Assembly (NCBI GenBank): GCA_949752795.1 | Contig: CATKHW010000562.1 | Span: 868,001 to 932,000 of the forward strand | Length of the DNA stretch: 64,000 nt | Reading direction: 5' to 3' | Origin: Hyperoodon ampullatus | Taxonomy: Eukaryota > Chordata > Mammalia > Artiodactyla > Ziphiidae | Shown here: positions 62,081-64,000 of the stretch, one piece after another | Layout: every line of letters begins with the position of its first letter | How positions within the stretch are numbered: position 1 is the stretch's first letter | Translations under genes and position numbers: made by a program | Notes under the pieces: generated by a model | What the model was told of the DNA's origin: nothing | The model's database searches: none | Seen by the model: only the letters and a program-made list of their open reading frames with translations

Positions 62081-63819
62081 TGACCCTATCTACAACGACA
62101 GCTGGATGTGGCATAAGGAGGGACACTTGGGACTGAGACGATTGGTGAGATTGGGTGAGCAAATGCAGACCCTTTAAAGCAATAATGCATGGCACCCATT
62201 CCATGGGTCCGAACTCTCCAGGTTGAAGGGAATATTACTACAGCTATAACATGTGCGGGAAACCTAGAGAACGGACACACTGTGAATACGAAAGGTTTCT
62301 AAAACTCAACGCATAGTCCCTCCCCTGGTGCTCCGGTTTGACTTTCCGTCTGCTTTACTATCAACCTCCCAACTTGGAGAGACAGCCCCTTTAACCTCTT
62401 GGTTCGCACAGGTTGCCAATTTGGCAGAGGATGAAAGGGAAGAGGGAGAACCAATGAGAGAGTAGCTGTTAGGCATTTGGACGGGCACATATCACTGTAA
62501 TTTCCCGGCAGGAAGAAGAATTAACCAAATTCTCAGCCACCCACCGGGAACCAGTATAGGTCCTGAACCAAAATTTTGGACTTGCGGTCAGCTCACCAAA
62601 AACGAGTTGAAAAATGGAGCTCAGGGGCACAGCAATTCACAAACTGGCCGAGTAATAAAGGACAACTATCGTCCAAAAATCTGTTGAGGGAAGGCAACGA
62701 GGTGGACTTGAAAGCGAGGCAGAATAGCAGGAAACAGATTTCAAGAGGTACGTTGGAATCGCCTTTAAAGCACAGGAAGAGGGGCACAACTTCGACAATG
62801 ATGCACTTGGCCAAAAAGGGCGTATGCGTTTTCTCCTGAATATATTCAGGAGAAAACGCATACGCCCTTTTTGGCCAAGCAAGCAAGCGGGCAATGCAAA
62901 TCTGCACTACAAAGAAGTATCACTTCCCACCGGTCAAAAGGGACATCCACAAAATGTGTAAGAACAAGAAAGGCAAGACAGGCCCTGGAGAACAGGGAGC
63001 CTTGTTATGCTGATGGGCGGGATGTAAATTGCCAACTGCCTCTCTGGAGGAGTGCATTCTGTTCCCGAAAACAAGTAAAGAACAGAGCTACAGAGCCAAG
63101 AGCACTACCAGCCTAGGGAATATACCTAGGGAAAACTGAAAATCAATAAGACAGAGCCACCCCAAAATTTAGGGCTGCACTGCATACAAGGACCTCAACT
63201 TGGATACACCTTAAGTATCCCAGAAAATATAAATATGGTTCAAAAAATTGTGGTACTTACGTACGATAGAATATCCCTCAGCCATGAAATCAATGTCATA
63301 AGACCAGTAGCAGCAAAATGGGTGGATTCAGGTACGATGATTCTAAGTGAAATAAGTCACACAGAAAAAGAAACTTATCATAAGATATCACTTATGAAGA
63401 TCCTGTAAAAATGGCTACACTTGAACTGAGTTAGGAAAGAGGACAGTGTCTCACATTTAGAAAACACTCTTATACCTGCTTAAGGGGGAAGGAGAGGTGG
63501 GGTGATGCATAAAACCAGAGTTTGATATAAGCACAGGTACCGTTCCAAAAACCAACTATGGTATAGACAAGACCTACACCGTCCTCAGCGAAAGGGACTC
63601 AAAACCCCATATTTCCCGCAGAGGAAAATATCTGACTAGTAAGAATCTTAAAACCTATGTATTGATATGTCTAGGTAAGGGAATCAAGTGTGTCTAGACT
63701 GGCATAAACATGGCAGCGAGAATCAGCTCAAACCCACTATAAAAAGGAATTTCAAAAACAAAACAAAAAAACTGGGAAATTCTTTACAATTCCTTCAGGG
63801 TCTCTGATGAAACCTGGAA
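62081..63819. repeat. Satellite copy C36
   Basis: 1739 bp. It carries tatacctaggg, agaggacagtg and gtctaggtaagg, as C33 does. The palindrome at 62806-62879 is perfect. Its last bases (gatgaaacctgg) are the type-B form not seen since C7. Confidence 0.96.
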
Positions 63820-64000
63820 TGACCCTATCTACAACGACAGCTGGATGTGGCATAAGGAGGGACACTTGGGACTGAGACGATTGGTGAGATTGGGTGAGCA
63901 AATGCAGACCCTTTAAAGCAATAATGCATGGCACCCATTCCATGGGTCCGAACTCCCCAGGTTGAAGGGAATATTACTACAGCTATAACATGTGCGGGAA
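63820..64000. repeat. Satellite copy C37, cut by the window end
   Basis: The first 181 bp of a further monomer, ending at gtgcgggaa. It reads caacgac and aaggaggg, so it is type A in this part. The array continues beyond the window. Confidence 0.95.

Larger units (their letters stand above)
1221..64000. repeat. Complex satellite array, 1739-bp monomer, 36 full copies plus 181 bp
   Basis: The same sequence recurs at an exact 1739-bp step. For example, the anchor ggacttgcggtcagctc stands near 1718, 3457, 5196 and so on, 36 times. All copies are in direct orientation. Unit starts (at tgaccctatct) are 1221, 2960, 4699, 6438, 8177, 9915, 11653, 13391, then every 1739 bp to 60344, then 62081 and 63820. 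Only C5, C6 and C7 (one base each) and C35 (two bases) are short. The array continues past the window end. Long homogeneous arrays of this kind are typical of centromeric, pericentromeric or interstitial heterochromatin in mammals. Family assignment is not possible from sequence alone; the common cetacean satellite is a candidate on monomer length only. Confidence 0.97.

Noticed and set aside
1221..64000. CRISPR array
   Set aside because: Repeats are 1739 bp without unique spacers. The 24-25 bp minisatellite is contiguous, with no spacers, and the CpG transition pattern is that of a vertebrate.
1..64000. Firm assignment to the common cetacean satellite
   Set aside because: Only the monomer length supports it. 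I cannot verify base identity without a database search; a strong nucleotide match across the monomer would confirm it and no match would refute it.

Overview
The window is repetitive DNA from a vertebrate genome, probably a mammal. I see no protein-coding, rRNA or tRNA gene. It has two parts. Bases 1-1220 are a minisatellite of degenerate 24-25 bp units (core tggagcattgtgatgacaag). Bases 1221-64000 are a head-to-tail array of one complex satellite monomer of 1739 bp: 36 complete copies (called C1-C36 here) and 181 bp of a 37th. The minisatellite runs off the left edge and the array runs off the right edge. All copies point the same way, there are no inserted mobile elements, and only four complete copies (C5, C6, C7, C35) depart from 1739 bp, by one or two single-base deletions.

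Each monomer holds, in order from its start at tgaccctatct: a short hairpin motif, a CCAAT/TTGGCA dyad, an AATAAA hexamer, a 74-bp palindrome with 37-bp arms and no spacer, a 93-codon open frame that is almost certainly non-coding, a 16-nt polypurine tract, and a TATAAAAAGG motif followed by an A-rich tract. The palindrome is the most striking element. It is perfect in 24 of 36 copies, and in C33 both arms carry the matching substitution, so pairing is kept. No CENP-B box was found by eye.

The array is a mosaic. C1 to mid-C2 and late C7 to C36 belong to a homogeneous type (A). About 4.3 to 12.6 kb holds a more divergent type (B) with different diagnostic bases. Inside type A there are patchy higher-order duplications: adjacent near-identical units (C9/C10), interleaved three- and four-unit shifts (27-43 kb), a two-unit repeat (49-56 kb) and a three-unit sharing of rare variants at the right end (C33/C36). 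This is the footprint expected from unequal crossing-over and gene conversion. Many copy-to-copy differences are C-to-T or G-to-A at CpG, as expected for methylated vertebrate heterochromatin.

The species cannot be read from the sequence alone. A monomer of about 1.74 kb is in the size range reported for the common cetacean satellite (about 1.7-1.76 kb in most whales), so a whale is my leading but unverified guess. Copies are so similar that copy number and order depend on how well the assembly resolved them.
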